Assembly (NCBI GenBank): GCA_025935435.1
Contig: JAICVH010000151.1
Span: forward strand, 1 to 6,263
Origin: Burkholderiales bacterium
Lineage (GTDB): Bacteria; Pseudomonadota; Gammaproteobacteria; Burkholderiales; Casimicrobiaceae
DNA: 6,263 nt
Direction: 5' to 3'
Shown: one piece after another, positions 1-6,191 of the stretch
Numbering within the stretch: the first letter of the stretch is position 1
How the letters are laid out: the number at the start of each line of letters is the position of its first letter
Notes under the pieces: model-generated
What the model was told of the DNA's origin: nothing
The model's database searches: none
The model's input: the letters and a program-made list of their open reading frames with translations, nothing else
Position numbers and translations under genes: made by a program

Positions 1-1
1 G

Positions 2-670
2 CAACTCCCGCCGATGCTGCCATTCGACGTCGAGCGACTCGAACCTTTCCTGGCCGCGCTGCCGCGCGATACCGACCAGGCCGCCGCGCTCGCGCGTCGT
101 CGCAACGAGAAGGTGCGCGGCCGGGCACGGCTCGCCTACGGTGAATGCCGCCCGTTGCGCCACGCCCTCGAAGTTCGGCATCCGACGTTCGTCGACGAAG
201 CGTTCATCGACCTGCTGCGTCGACAACGGGTGGCGCTGGTCGTCGCGGACACTGCGGGCAAGTGGCCGTACGCCGAAGACATCACGGCCGATTTCGTCTA
301 CGTGCGGCTGCACGGCGACAAGAAGCTGTATGTCAGCGGCTACACGAACCGCGCGCTCGACCGCTGGAGCGACCGGCTCGTCGCCTGGAGCCACGGATCG
401 GCACCGCACGATGCGCAATGCATATCGAGCGCACCGGCCCCGGCATGCGCGGGCCGCGACGTTTTCTGCTACTTCGACAACGACGTCAAGGTGAAGGCGC
501 CACGCGATGCGCGCACGCTGGCTAGGAAAGCCACGGCCGCCGGCGGCAACGTGATTGCGCTCGCAGGCGTCACTCCGCAGGCGCGAGCCGCACGCGATAG
601 CCGCCCGACTTCTCGTCGCGTTCGAGCATCAGCATCGCGTGCGCGGCCGCATCCTCGAGCAGCTCGTTGA
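2..670 (+). CDS. DUF72 (YecE-like) family protein, 3' part
   Basis: This is the C-terminal portion of a DUF72 protein, a TIM-barrel-like family of unknown biochemical function. The frame is open from the left edge and reads QLPPMLPFDVERL at once, a typical mid-domain segment, so the Met at 14 is internal and the true start is outside the window. Recognisable family blocks are the RHPTF segment, VVADTAGKWPY, the strand-and-loop FVYVRLHGDKKLY followed by a YTNRALDRW helix, and the terminal DVFCYFDNDVKVKAP block, which normally lies close to the protein's end. After ARTLARKA (near 534) the reading frame continues for roughly 45 more residues rich in Arg and Ala until a TGA at 668-670. That tail does not look like the family and is antisense to the convergent NYN gene, so it is probably run-on translation after loss of an earlier stop. 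Family assignment is firm; function is unknown. Confidence 0.85.
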   Translation, partial: QLPPMLPFDVERLEPFLAALPRDTDQAAALARRRNEKVRGRARLAYGECRPLRHALEVRHPTFVDEAFIDLLRRQRVALVVADTAGKWPYAEDITADFVYVRLHGDKKLYVSGYTNRALDRWSDRLVAWSHGSAPHDAQCISSAPAPACAGRDVFCYFDNDVKVKAPRDARTLARKATAAGGNVIALAGVTPQARAARDSRPTSRRVRASASRARPHPRAAR

Positions 671-1391
671 ACGATCCATAGCCGTAGAACGATTCGTTGA
701 AGCCGGGCTTGCGCCGCCGCAGTGCCTGCTTGACCATCGATCCCCAGATGCGCTCCTCGTCGCCGCGCTCGGCGATCAGCGCCTCGACGGTGCCGACGGC
801 GAGCTCGAGCGCTTCGCTGCGTCGATCATCGTCGGCGCTGCGCTTCACCGGCGCCTCGGCGGCGACCGCGGTCTTGACGGCACGCTTTCTCGCGGGCGCC
901 TTGCGCTTCGCGCGGACCAGGTCGTCGTAGTAGATGAATTCGTCGCAGTTCGCAATCAGCAGATCCGACGTCGAATTCTTGACGCCGACGCCGATGACGA
1001 CTTTGGCGTTCTCTCGAAGTTTCGATACCAGCGGCGAAAAATCCGAATCGCCGCTGATGATGACGAACGTGTCGACGTGCGTTTTCGTGTAGCACAGGTC
1101 CAGTGCATCGACGACCATCCGGATATCGGCAGAGTTCTTGCCCGATTGCCGGACGTGCGGAATCTCGATCAGCTCGAACGACGCCTCGTGCATCGGCGCC
1201 TTGAAGGCCTTGTAGCGGTCCCAGTCGCAGTAGGCTTTCTTGACCACGATGCTGCCCTTCAGCAACAGCCGTTCGAGCACCTTGGCGATGTCGAATTTCT
1301 CGTAGTTCGCGTCTCGAACGCCGAGCGCGATGTTCTCGAAGTCGCAGAACAGCGCCATGCTGGTGACCTCGGGTGGCGTGGGTGTCGGCAT
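570..1391 (-). CDS. NYN domain protein with C-terminal LOTUS/OST-HTH domain
   Basis: Predicted cytoplasmic RNA-processing protein of 273 residues. Residues about 12-158 form a NYN (PIN-like, LabA/DUF88 type) domain. Its acidic residues, expected to bind metal for RNA cleavage, are visible: D17 in FCDFEN, D89 in NSADIR, and D115/D117 in ISGDSDFSP, followed by the STSDLL and CDEFIYYDDL blocks. A Lys/Arg/Ala-rich linker (about 160-190) leads to a C-terminal winged-helix domain of OST-HTH/LOTUS type (about 195-270, with IWGSMVKQAL, GFNESFYGYGSFNELLE and GGYRVRL), a likely RNA-binding module. Nuclease activity is inferred from family residues; no substrate is known. The start is uncertain. ATG at 1391 gives a short N-terminal extension as I recall in relatives but has no clear Shine-Dalgarno. 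ATG at 1358 (MALFCDFEN) has GAGG eight bases upstream and is a real alternative. A GTG at 1445 is less likely. The gene's 3' end overlaps the convergent DUF72 gene. Confidence 0.92.
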   Translation of the reverse strand: MPTPTPPEVTSMALFCDFENIALGVRDANYEKFDIAKVLERLLLKGSIVVKKAYCDWDRYKAFKAPMHEASFELIEIPHVRQSGKNSADIRMVVDALDLCYTKTHVDTFVIISGDSDFSPLVSKLRENAKVVIGVGVKNSTSDLLIANCDEFIYYDDLVRAKRKAPARKRAVKTAVAAEAPVKRSADDDRRSEALELAVGTVEALIAERGDEERIWGSMVKQALRRRKPGFNESFYGYGSFNELLEDAAAHAMLMLERDEKSGGYRVRLAPAE

Positions 1392-1516
1392 CGATCGATC
1401 GCGCGTGCGGTCCGGTAGCGGAGACGGTGCAACGATACCATCCACACGGCGGCGCTAAACTGCTGCGCTCGCTAACCGCGTGGCCCACTGCGCTGCGAAA
1501 GTACACCCGGGATCCG
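1392..1516. promoter_or_regulatory. Divergent spacer with weak promoter candidates (NYN gene / yceH)
   Basis: This 125-base gap separates two divergent genes and must hold promoters for both unless they are transcribed from further away. For yceH, TAAACT at 1456-1461 matches four of six positions of the -10 consensus, with no convincing -35. For the NYN gene, reading leftwards, TATCGT (plus-strand 1432-1437) is a four-of-six -10 with a poor TTTAGC -35 sixteen bases away; if used, transcription would begin inside the GTG-initiated extension at 1445 and rule that start out. CGATCGATCG at 1392-1401 is a perfect ten-base palindrome next to the ATG at 1391, possibly by chance. All assignments are by eye. 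Confidence 0.25.
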
Positions 1517-2182
1517 ATGACATTCGAACCTCTTTCACCGCTCGAAGCGCGGGTGCTCGGCGTGCTGATCGAAAAACAGCGCAGCGTTCCGGATACGTAT
1601 CCGCTCAGCCTCAACGCACTCGTCGCCGGTTGCAACCAGAAGTCGAGCCGAGCGCCGATCATGGACGTCACCGAGGGTGACGTGCTGCAAGCACTCGACG
1701 GCCTGAACGGGCGGTCGTTGATCGTCGAAAGCAGTGGCGGTCGCGTGATGCGCTACGCGCACAACGCCGAGCGCGTGCTCGATCTGCCGACGCAGTCCGT
1801 TGCGCTGCTTGCGACGCTGGCGCTGCGCGGTCCGCAGACCGCCGCCGAGCTTCGTTCCAACAGTGAACGATTGCACCGCTTCGCCGACGTGTCGACGGTC
1901 GAGGCGTTTCTGCACGAACTCGCGGAGCGTCCGAGTGGCCCACTGGTTGCGGAGCTTGCGCGAATGCCGGGCACGCGCGAGGCGCGCTGGATGCAGCTGC
2001 TTAGCGGCGCGGCGCCAGGACCGGCAGAGCCGCGCGAACCGCTGATTGCGACGGCCGGCACGACCGACCTCGCCACGCTCGCCGCCCGGGTGGATGCGCT
2101 GACGCGGGAGCTCGAAGCGCTCAAGGTGGCGGTCGCCGCGCTCGAAGCGGATCGTCTTAAGCCGTCGCCAAGCGTCGAGTGA
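1517..2182 (+). CDS. yceH: YceH family (DUF480) protein
   Basis: A 221-residue protein of the DUF480/YceH family, close to the roughly 215 residues of the E. coli protein. The family has two tandem winged-helix domains; its cellular role is not established. The N-terminal domain opens with LSPLEARVLGVLIEKQ (residues 6-21) followed by PDTYPLSLNALVAGCNQKSSR (25-45), the family signature. The second domain carries LLATLALRGPQTAAELRSNS (97-116), then FADVSTVEAFLHELAER, GPLVAELARMPGTREARWMQL and the LFSG-like LLSG. Residues about 184-214 form a heptad-like helix (LATLAARVDALTRELEALK), a probable coiled coil matching the C-terminal helix of E. coli YceH. The ATG at 1517 is chosen because the conserved domain starts five residues in; the upstream GGGA at 1509-1512 is only a weak Shine-Dalgarno. 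The frame stays open upstream to 1373 but that part shows no conservation. The gene runs convergently into the patatin gene. Confidence 0.95.
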   Translation: MTFEPLSPLEARVLGVLIEKQRSVPDTYPLSLNALVAGCNQKSSRAPIMDVTEGDVLQALDGLNGRSLIVESSGGRVMRYAHNAERVLDLPTQSVALLATLALRGPQTAAELRSNSERLHRFADVSTVEAFLHELAERPSGPLVAELARMPGTREARWMQLLSGAAPGPAEPREPLIATAGTTDLATLAARVDALTRELEALKVAVAALEADRLKPSPSVE

Positions 2183-2217
2183 GCCTCGCTCGCACAGGCT
2201 TCGGAGCAGGCGGAGGC
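2183..2217. terminator. Imperfect stem-loop between convergent genes
   Basis: The 48-base gap between the stops of yceH and the patatin gene contains an imperfect hairpin: outer arms GCCTC (2183-2187) and GAGGC (2213-2217), inner arms GCTC (2188-2191) and GAGC (2204-2207), with a five-base bulge on the 3' side and a 12-base loop. It is placed where a bidirectional terminator would be expected, but no T-run follows on either strand, so intrinsic termination is doubtful. Confidence 0.25.
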
Positions 2218-2230
2218 AACATTGCGCGTG

Positions 2231-3439
2231 TCAGCGCGTCTTGCCAGCGAATCCGTCGACGCCACGTACGGCCTCGCGCGACCTGCGCCTCGGGTCGTCG
2301 TGGATGATCACGCCTTCGACCGGATCGACCGGCGTGCGCCACGGTGCCGCGTCGAGGAAGCGCTTCGTATCTTCGTAACCAGCACGCCAGCGCTCACGAA
2401 TGCCCGCCGGCGTGAAGTCGATATCCTTCATTTGATCTTCGCCGTCGACGGTCGGCGCCACCAGGCGCACGATGTGCATCGTCGTCCCGCATCCCCACGA
2501 CGCGAGTTCCTTCACGTCGGCGGATCTTCGCTCCGGTTGCGGAATACGCCGCGACAATTCGCGGATGACGTGTCGCAGATGGTGAATCTGCTTTTGCCGC
2601 GCGATATGACTGTCGGCCCGGCTCGCGTACCGGATGTCCTTCTGGCGGCCCAACACCTTCCAAAGCGTGTCCGGTTCCGGGCCCTCCGGATTCCACATCT
2701 GCACGGCGAAGATGACCGAATCCTTGCGCGGATTGTCGTCGAGCACGGCTTCGATCGGAGTATTCGAATAGATGCCGCCGTCCCAGTAGGGAACGCCGTC
2801 AACGCGCACGGCAGGAAATACCGGTGGCAGCGCGCCCGACGCCAGCACGTGATCGAGCGTGACGCGCTCGTCGCGGCTGTCGAAGTAACGCATCGCGCCG
2901 TTGCGCACGTTGACGGCACCGACGGTAAGCCGCACTTGGCGCGCATCGGGATGTTCCAGATCGAGCAGCGCCGACAACGTCGAACGCAATGGCGCGGTCG
3001 AGTAGTACGCCGCTGCTTCGACGCCAAGCGGAACAAACGAACCGCACCAGGCCGGGCCGTACGGCTCGAAGAACGCGGGCAAGCCGCGAAAAATCGTCGC
3101 CAGGTTGGCGGAAGCGTTCGTGACTCCCGTGAAAAACTGCAGGAGATCGGGCTGGATGTCGCTCGCCTCCATCCGCGCCCAGAAGTCTACGAGACGCGGC
3201 AGTCGCTGCGGGCGTGCGTTGCCGGCGATGAGCGCTGCATTGACCGCTCCAATCGACGTGCCGATAACCCAGTCCGGTTCGGCACCGAATTCGTGCATCG
3301 CTTCATACACGCCCGCCTGATAGGCGCCGAGCGCTCCGCCGCCCTGGAGCACCAGCACGATCTGACCTGGAAAGTTCGGCCGCCGTGGCGTGCGGTGTTT
3401 GGACGTGCGCGCGGCGACAGGGTCGGAACGATCGGTCAT
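2231..3439 (-). CDS. Patatin-like phospholipase with DUF3734-type C-terminal region
   Basis: A 402-residue serine lipid acyl hydrolase of the patatin family. The Ser-Asp dyad is intact. The oxyanion-hole loop is GGGALG (residues 33-38), the nucleophile is S62 in GTSIG (60-64), and the catalytic acid is D220 in the DGG motif (220-222), preceded by the conserved ASGALPPVFPAV stretch (200-211). After the patatin core, residues about 260-390 include RQKQIHHLRHVIREL and IDFTPAGIRERWRAGYEDTKR, typical of the DUF3734 extension found in many betaproteobacterial patatins. No signal peptide is evident; the first 24 residues are hydrophilic and basic, so it is probably cytoplasmic or peripherally membrane-bound. 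The ATG at 3437-3439 has GGAG (plus-strand 3446-3449) six bases upstream, a good ribosome site. It lies 62 bases downstream of the ETHE1-like gene on the same strand, so the two may share a transcript. The lipid substrate cannot be read from sequence; some DUF3734 patatins are linked to polyhydroxyalkanoate metabolism, but nothing here shows that. Confidence 0.95.
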   Translation of the reverse strand: MTDRSDPVAARTSKHRTPRRPNFPGQIVLVLQGGGALGAYQAGVYEAMHEFGAEPDWVIGTSIGAVNAALIAGNARPQRLPRLVDFWARMEASDIQPDLLQFFTGVTNASANLATIFRGLPAFFEPYGPAWCGSFVPLGVEAAAYYSTAPLRSTLSALLDLEHPDARQVRLTVGAVNVRNGAMRYFDSRDERVTLDHVLASGALPPVFPAVRVDGVPYWDGGIYSNTPIEAVLDDNPRKDSVIFAVQMWNPEGPEPDTLWKVLGRQKDIRYASRADSHIARQKQIHHLRHVIRELSRRIPQPERRSADVKELASWGCGTTMHIVRLVAPTVDGEDQMKDIDFTPAGIRERWRAGYEDTKRFLDAAPWRTPVDPVEGVIIHDDPRRRSREAVRGVDGFAGKTR

Positions 3440-3456
3440 CGCTAGCTCCGGTTCAT

Positions 3457-3469
3457 CGGGGCCACCCCG
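3457..3469. other. Small GC hairpin upstream of the patatin gene ribosome site
   Basis: CGGGG (3457-3461) and CCCCG (3465-3469) are separated by three bases, giving a five-pair G/C stem that would form in the transcript about 17 bases before the patatin start and seven bases before its GGAG. It might modestly affect translation or processing between the two genes. With no T-run it is not an intrinsic terminator. In GC-rich DNA such a short stem can occur by chance. Confidence 0.25.
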
Positions 3470-3501
3470 CCATCGGAGCGCGCATCGCGCCCGCGAATCG
3501 C

Positions 3502-4203
3502 CTATGCGGCGTGCGGTATGCCGAGCAGCATATTGGCCGGCAGGGCGATGTCGATCAGCTTCGGCCGCGGCAACTTGAGGTTCGCCATCAGCTCAATGAA
3601 CGCCGTTCGATCGCGACCGGCGAGCCGCGCGTTATGGCGCTTTTCATGACCGATCGTCGACACCGTGTTGCCCTTGTAGTCATGCGCGGGCCACACCCGC
3701 GTGTCTTCCGGCAGCGTGAACAGCCGCTCGTGCACGCTATCGTAAAGCGAGCCTGCGTCGCCGCTTTGGAAATCGGTGCGCCCGCACCCGTCGATCAGCA
3801 ACGTGTCGCCGGTCAACACGTGATTGCGCCACCGGTAGCTGGTGCTACCCGACGTGTGACCGGGCGTGTGGATCGCGAGGATTTCCTCGCTCGCCCCAAA
3901 TCTCAACGTGTCACCGTGCGCGAGCTGGATGTCAGCGCGTGAGATTCCGCACTTGAACGGTGTGGCGGCCTGAGCGCCGGTGCGCTGTTGCAGCAAGCCC
4001 GCTCCCGTCACGTGATCGGCATGTGCGTGCGTCTCGACGACGTAGCGAACGGTCAGGCCGAGGCGGCGCACGACACCGAGGTCGCGTTCGAGCAGGTGGT
4101 CGACCGAATCGACGACGACGGCCTCGCGCGTCGGCAGATCGACGAGCAGGTACGTGAACGTCGACGACTCCGGATCGAACAACTGATGCAGCTCGTGTTC
4201 CAT
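3502..4203 (-). CDS. ETHE1-like persulfide dioxygenase (metallo-beta-lactamase fold)
   Basis: A 233-residue metallo-beta-lactamase-fold protein of the ETHE1 group, mononuclear Fe(II) enzymes that oxidise glutathione persulfide with O2 to sulfite and glutathione in sulfide detoxification. The metal-site motif HAHADH is at residues 59-64; H59, H116 (in HTPGHTSGS) and D133 (in LTGDTLL) correspond to the three iron ligands of human ETHE1 (H79, H135, D154). The following DGCGRTDFQSGD (138-149) is the diagnostic ETHE1 block, with C140 and R142 matching human C161 and R163. VWPAHDYKG (170-178), STIGHEKRHNARL and the C-terminal LPRPKLIDIALPAN block complete the family pattern. No signal peptide; probably cytoplasmic. 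The start at ATG 4201-4203 is preferred because MEHELHQLFDPESSTFTYLL begins the domain; the frame extends to 4296 but those 31 residues are low-complexity and Arg-rich. The upstream GGGG is a weak ribosome site. Persulfide specificity is inferred; no rhodanese domain or linked sulfide quinone reductase gene is seen. Confidence 0.9.
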   Translation of the reverse strand: MEHELHQLFDPESSTFTYLLVDLPTREAVVVDSVDHLLERDLGVVRRLGLTVRYVVETHAHADHVTGAGLLQQRTGAQAATPFKCGISRADIQLAHGDTLRFGASEEILAIHTPGHTSGSTSYRWRNHVLTGDTLLIDGCGRTDFQSGDAGSLYDSVHERLFTLPEDTRVWPAHDYKGNTVSTIGHEKRHNARLAGRDRTAFIELMANLKLPRPKLIDIALPANMLLGIPHAA

Positions 4204-4272
4204 GCTCGCCCCGCAGGAAGTGACCGCCGCTACGCTAATCCGTCGAGCGCGCCGACGCAACTTTGACTGGGC

Positions 4273-4306
4273 GGTCGGAGGAGCAAGTCGACTCACGCCT
4301 CCGACC
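4273..4306. promoter_or_regulatory. 34-base interrupted palindrome, candidate operator or hairpin
   Basis: GGTCGGAGG (4273-4281) and CCTCCGACC (4298-4306) are perfect nine-base inverted arms. The 16-base spacer has a second, smaller palindrome, GTCGAC (4287-4292), at exactly the same centre of symmetry, which suggests a designed two-fold site more than a random hairpin. It sits in the spacer between the divergent ETHE1-like and uppP genes and covers the place where a -35 box should be for the -10 at 4323-4328. A dimeric repressor or activator binding site is the simplest reading; a stem-loop in an RNA crossing the spacer is the alternative. It could also be chance, given the base composition. 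Confidence 0.4.
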
Positions 4307-4322
4307 CCGAAGGCCGACCGAA

Positions 4323-4328
4323 TACAAT
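4323..4328 (+). promoter_or_regulatory. Candidate -10 element for uppP
   Basis: TACAAT matches five of six positions of the sigma-70 -10 consensus, in an A/T-rich patch (AATACAAT) that stands out in a GC-rich spacer. Transcription would start near 4335, leaving a leader of about 26 bases before the uppP TTG. No recognisable -35 lies 16-18 bases upstream; that position is occupied by the right arm of the palindrome, so the promoter may depend on an activator or be blocked by a repressor. Confidence 0.45.
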
Positions 4329-4360
4329 CCGCGCCTTTCCTCGTCCGTCCCGGCGCCTCC

Positions 4361-5191
4361 TTGGATCACCCAACCCTGCTCGTAGCGCTGATCCTCGGCA
4401 TCGTCGAGGGCCTTACTGAATTCCTGCCGATATCGTCCACCGGTCATCTGATCGTCGCTGGCTCGCTGCTCGGCTACACCGGCGAGCAGGCGAAAGTGTA
4501 CGAAATCGTCATCCAGGCGGGCGCGATACTCGCTGTGTGCTGGGAATATCGCGCACGGCTCGTCGCCGCGCTCGTCGGGCTGCCTACGCGTCCTGAAGCC
4601 CGGCGCTTCGTGCTCAACCTAGTGCTCGCGTTTCTTCCGGCGGCGATCCTCGGACTCCTGTTCTCGAAGTTGATCAAACGGCACCTGTTCGCGCCGGTAC
4701 CCGTGGCGCTGGCCTTCGTGGTCGGTGCGCTGATCATCCTCTGGACCGAGCGGCGCCAACGCGTCGCCCCTTCCACGATCCGCATCGACAGCGTCGATGC
4801 CATGCGCTGGCCGGACGCGCTGAAGATTGGCGTAGCGCAGGCATTTGCGCTGATTCCAGGCACATCCCGATCCGGCGCGACGATCATCGGCGGCATGCTG
4901 TTCGGCCTGTCGCGCCCGGCGGCGACAGAGTTTTCGTTCTTTCTCGCGATTCCGACGCTGTTTGCGGCGTGCATCTACGAATTCGTTCGCAACCGCGCAC
5001 TGCTGTCGACGGCTGACCTGCAAGCGTTCGGCGTGGGCTTTGTCGCCGCGTTCGTCTCGGCATTCCTGTGCGTCCGCTGGCTGATCCGCTACGTGAGCCG
5101 GCATGACTTCGTTCCGTTCGCCTGGTACCGGATCGCTTTCGGTGTGCTCATACTGGTCACGGCGTGGAGCGGCAGCGTCAGTTGGGATTGA
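4361..5191 (+). CDS. uppP: Undecaprenyl-diphosphate phosphatase UppP (BacA)
   Basis: A 276-residue integral membrane phosphatase, the usual length for UppP. It converts undecaprenyl diphosphate to undecaprenyl phosphate, regenerating the lipid carrier for peptidoglycan and other envelope polymers; extra copies raise bacitracin resistance. The active-site motif LGIVEGLTEFLPISSTGHL (residues 12-30) carries E16 and E20, with S26 and H29 matching E. coli S27 and H30. The second signature PGTSRSGAT (166-174) includes R170, equivalent to E. coli R174. Hydrophobic helices run throughout, and the C-terminal FLCVRWLIRYVSRHDFVPFAWYRI block is typical. The start is TTG at 4361, reading MDHPTLLVALILG; this places the domain correctly and gives the family length. 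No Shine-Dalgarno is visible before it. The frame extends to an ATG at 4202, but that extra 53-residue leader is Arg/Pro-rich and would begin within the neighbouring gene. Burkholderia genomes can carry more than one UppP; this could be a secondary copy. Confidence 0.96.
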   Translation: MDHPTLLVALILGIVEGLTEFLPISSTGHLIVAGSLLGYTGEQAKVYEIVIQAGAILAVCWEYRARLVAALVGLPTRPEARRFVLNLVLAFLPAAILGLLFSKLIKRHLFAPVPVALAFVVGALIILWTERRQRVAPSTIRIDSVDAMRWPDALKIGVAQAFALIPGTSRSGATIIGGMLFGLSRPAATEFSFFLAIPTLFAACIYEFVRNRALLSTADLQAFGVGFVAAFVSAFLCVRWLIRYVSRHDFVPFAWYRIAFGVLILVTAWSGSVSWD

Positions 5192-6105
5192 ACGCGTGGC
5201 TGGGTCCGCTGTTCGCGGTGCTCGGCGTACTCGGGTTCTCGTTCAAGGCGATCCTGATCAAGCTCGCGTATGCCTGGGCGTCCGTCGACGCCGTCTCGCT
5301 GTTGACGCTGCGGATGCTGTACTCGGCGCCGTTCTTCATCGTCATGGCGTGGTGGACCGGACGCGCGCCGCATGCCAGACGCATTGCGACCCGCGAATGG
5401 CGGCTTTTGATCGGCCTCGGTTTCATCGGCTACTACCTCGCCAGCCTGCTGGACTTTTTGGGACTTCAGTACATCAGCGCCTCGCTCGAGCGACTGGTGC
5501 TGTTCCTGTATCCGACGATCGTCGTCGTGTTGTCGGCGTTGTTTCTTGCGCAACCGGTGACGCGCCGCGCCGCGATCGCGCTTGCGCTGTCGTACGCCGG
5601 CATCGCGCTCGCGGTGTGGCACGACGTCCGGATTACCGGCGATCCTTCGTCGATTGCGCTCGGCAGTGCGCTCGTGTTCAGCAGCGCCTTGGGCTATGCG
5701 ATCTATCTGGTCGCCGCGGGCGGCATCATCGCCCGCCTCGGATCGTCGCGCTTCATCGCATGGGCGATGCTCGCATCCACCGCGTTCATCGTCGTCCAGT
5801 TCGCGTTGACACGCCCACTGACTGCGCTGCGGCTGCCATGGTCGGTCCATGCGATCACGCTCGCGATGGCCGTGTTCTGCACGGTGCTGCCGACGTGGAT
5901 GATCGCCGAATCGATTCGCCGCATCGGCGCGAGCACCGCATCGCTGATTGGCTCGCTCGGACCGCTGTTCACGATCGGCTTTGGCGCGCTGCTCCTCGGC
6001 GAGCCCGTGAACCTGCTGCAATTGGTCGGCGTCGCACTGGTGCTGACGGGCGTGATTCTCGTTTCGCGCCGCGCCGGTCGCGCTGCGGCGCGTCCCGCCG
6101 GATGA
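5164..6105 (+). CDS. EamA/DMT-family membrane transporter
   Basis: A 313-residue drug/metabolite transporter with two EamA repeats (about 14-152 and 164-302) and about ten hydrophobic helices, in the inner membrane. Helices are seen near 14-34, 44-65, 81-99, 104-129, 135-152, 164-184, 195-214, 228-248, 260-278 and 286-302, followed by a short Arg/Ala-rich cytoplasmic tail. The typical end-of-repeat signatures are present: SLERLVLFLYPTIVVVLSALFL in the first repeat and IGSLGPLFTIGFGALLLGEPV in the second, with the GEP turn characteristic of EamA. Substrates in this family range from amino acids to metabolites and cannot be deduced here. The gene overlaps the end of uppP, so the two are probably co-transcribed and perhaps translationally coupled. 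The start is ambiguous: GTG at 5164 (28-base overlap) or TTG at 5188, whose TTGA overlaps the uppP stop codon; the conserved region begins only at AWLGPLFAVLG, so both fit. No strong ribosome site decides between them. Confidence 0.94.
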   Translation: MERQRQLGLNAWLGPLFAVLGVLGFSFKAILIKLAYAWASVDAVSLLTLRMLYSAPFFIVMAWWTGRAPHARRIATREWRLLIGLGFIGYYLASLLDFLGLQYISASLERLVLFLYPTIVVVLSALFLAQPVTRRAAIALALSYAGIALAVWHDVRITGDPSSIALGSALVFSSALGYAIYLVAAGGIIARLGSSRFIAWAMLASTAFIVVQFALTRPLTALRLPWSVHAITLAMAVFCTVLPTWMIAESIRRIGASTASLIGSLGPLFTIGFGALLLGEPVNLLQLVGVALVLTGVILVSRRAGRAAARPAG

Positions 6106-6191
6106 GGCATGCGGCGCCCATATCCGGGAAACGATTGCATCAGCACGCGATCCAACCGCTTATCGCCTCGTAATTCCTGTGAGACCACCCC
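6106..6191. other. Spacer between transporter gene and probable gabD
   Basis: This 86-base gap has no clear terminator for the uppP-transporter unit. GCGAT and ATCGC form a five-base inverted repeat with a ten-base loop in its second half, too weak to interpret. TTGCAT near 6133 resembles a -35 box, but only poor -10 candidates follow. The upstream GTGAGA is at best a weak ribosome site for the ATG at 6192. Whether the next gene has its own promoter cannot be decided. Confidence 0.3.

Noticed and set aside
555..1418. A 287-codon open frame on the + strand opposite the NYN gene
   Set aside because: No domain is recognisable and the opposite strand encodes clear NYN and LOTUS motifs, so it is a shadow.
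2222..3445. A 407-codon open frame on the + strand opposite the patatin gene
   Set aside because: It lies almost exactly antisense to a gene with an intact catalytic dyad; its translation is Arg/Val/Asp-rich and shows no recognisable domain. Long antisense frames are expected in GC-rich DNA with biased third positions.
4204..4262. TTGCGT and TAGCGT on the - strand, 17 bases apart, as a promoter for the ETHE1-like gene
   Set aside because: The spacing is ideal but each box matches only three of six consensus positions, which is near chance; not listed as a feature.
4204..4360. N-terminal extension of uppP from the ATG at 4202
   Set aside because: The extra 53 residues are Arg/Pro-rich, precede the conserved first helix, would start within the divergent gene's first codons, and would cross the best promoter element.
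5089..6021. A 310-codon open frame on the - strand opposite the transporter gene
   Set aside because: The product is an Arg/Gln/Glu/Asp-rich low-complexity chain, the usual mirror of a hydrophobic membrane protein read on the other strand.
5103..6173. A 356-codon + strand frame overlapping the transporter gene in another phase
   Set aside because: The translation is Arg/Ala-rich without membrane segments or motifs; the alternative phase gives a coherent ten-helix EamA protein.
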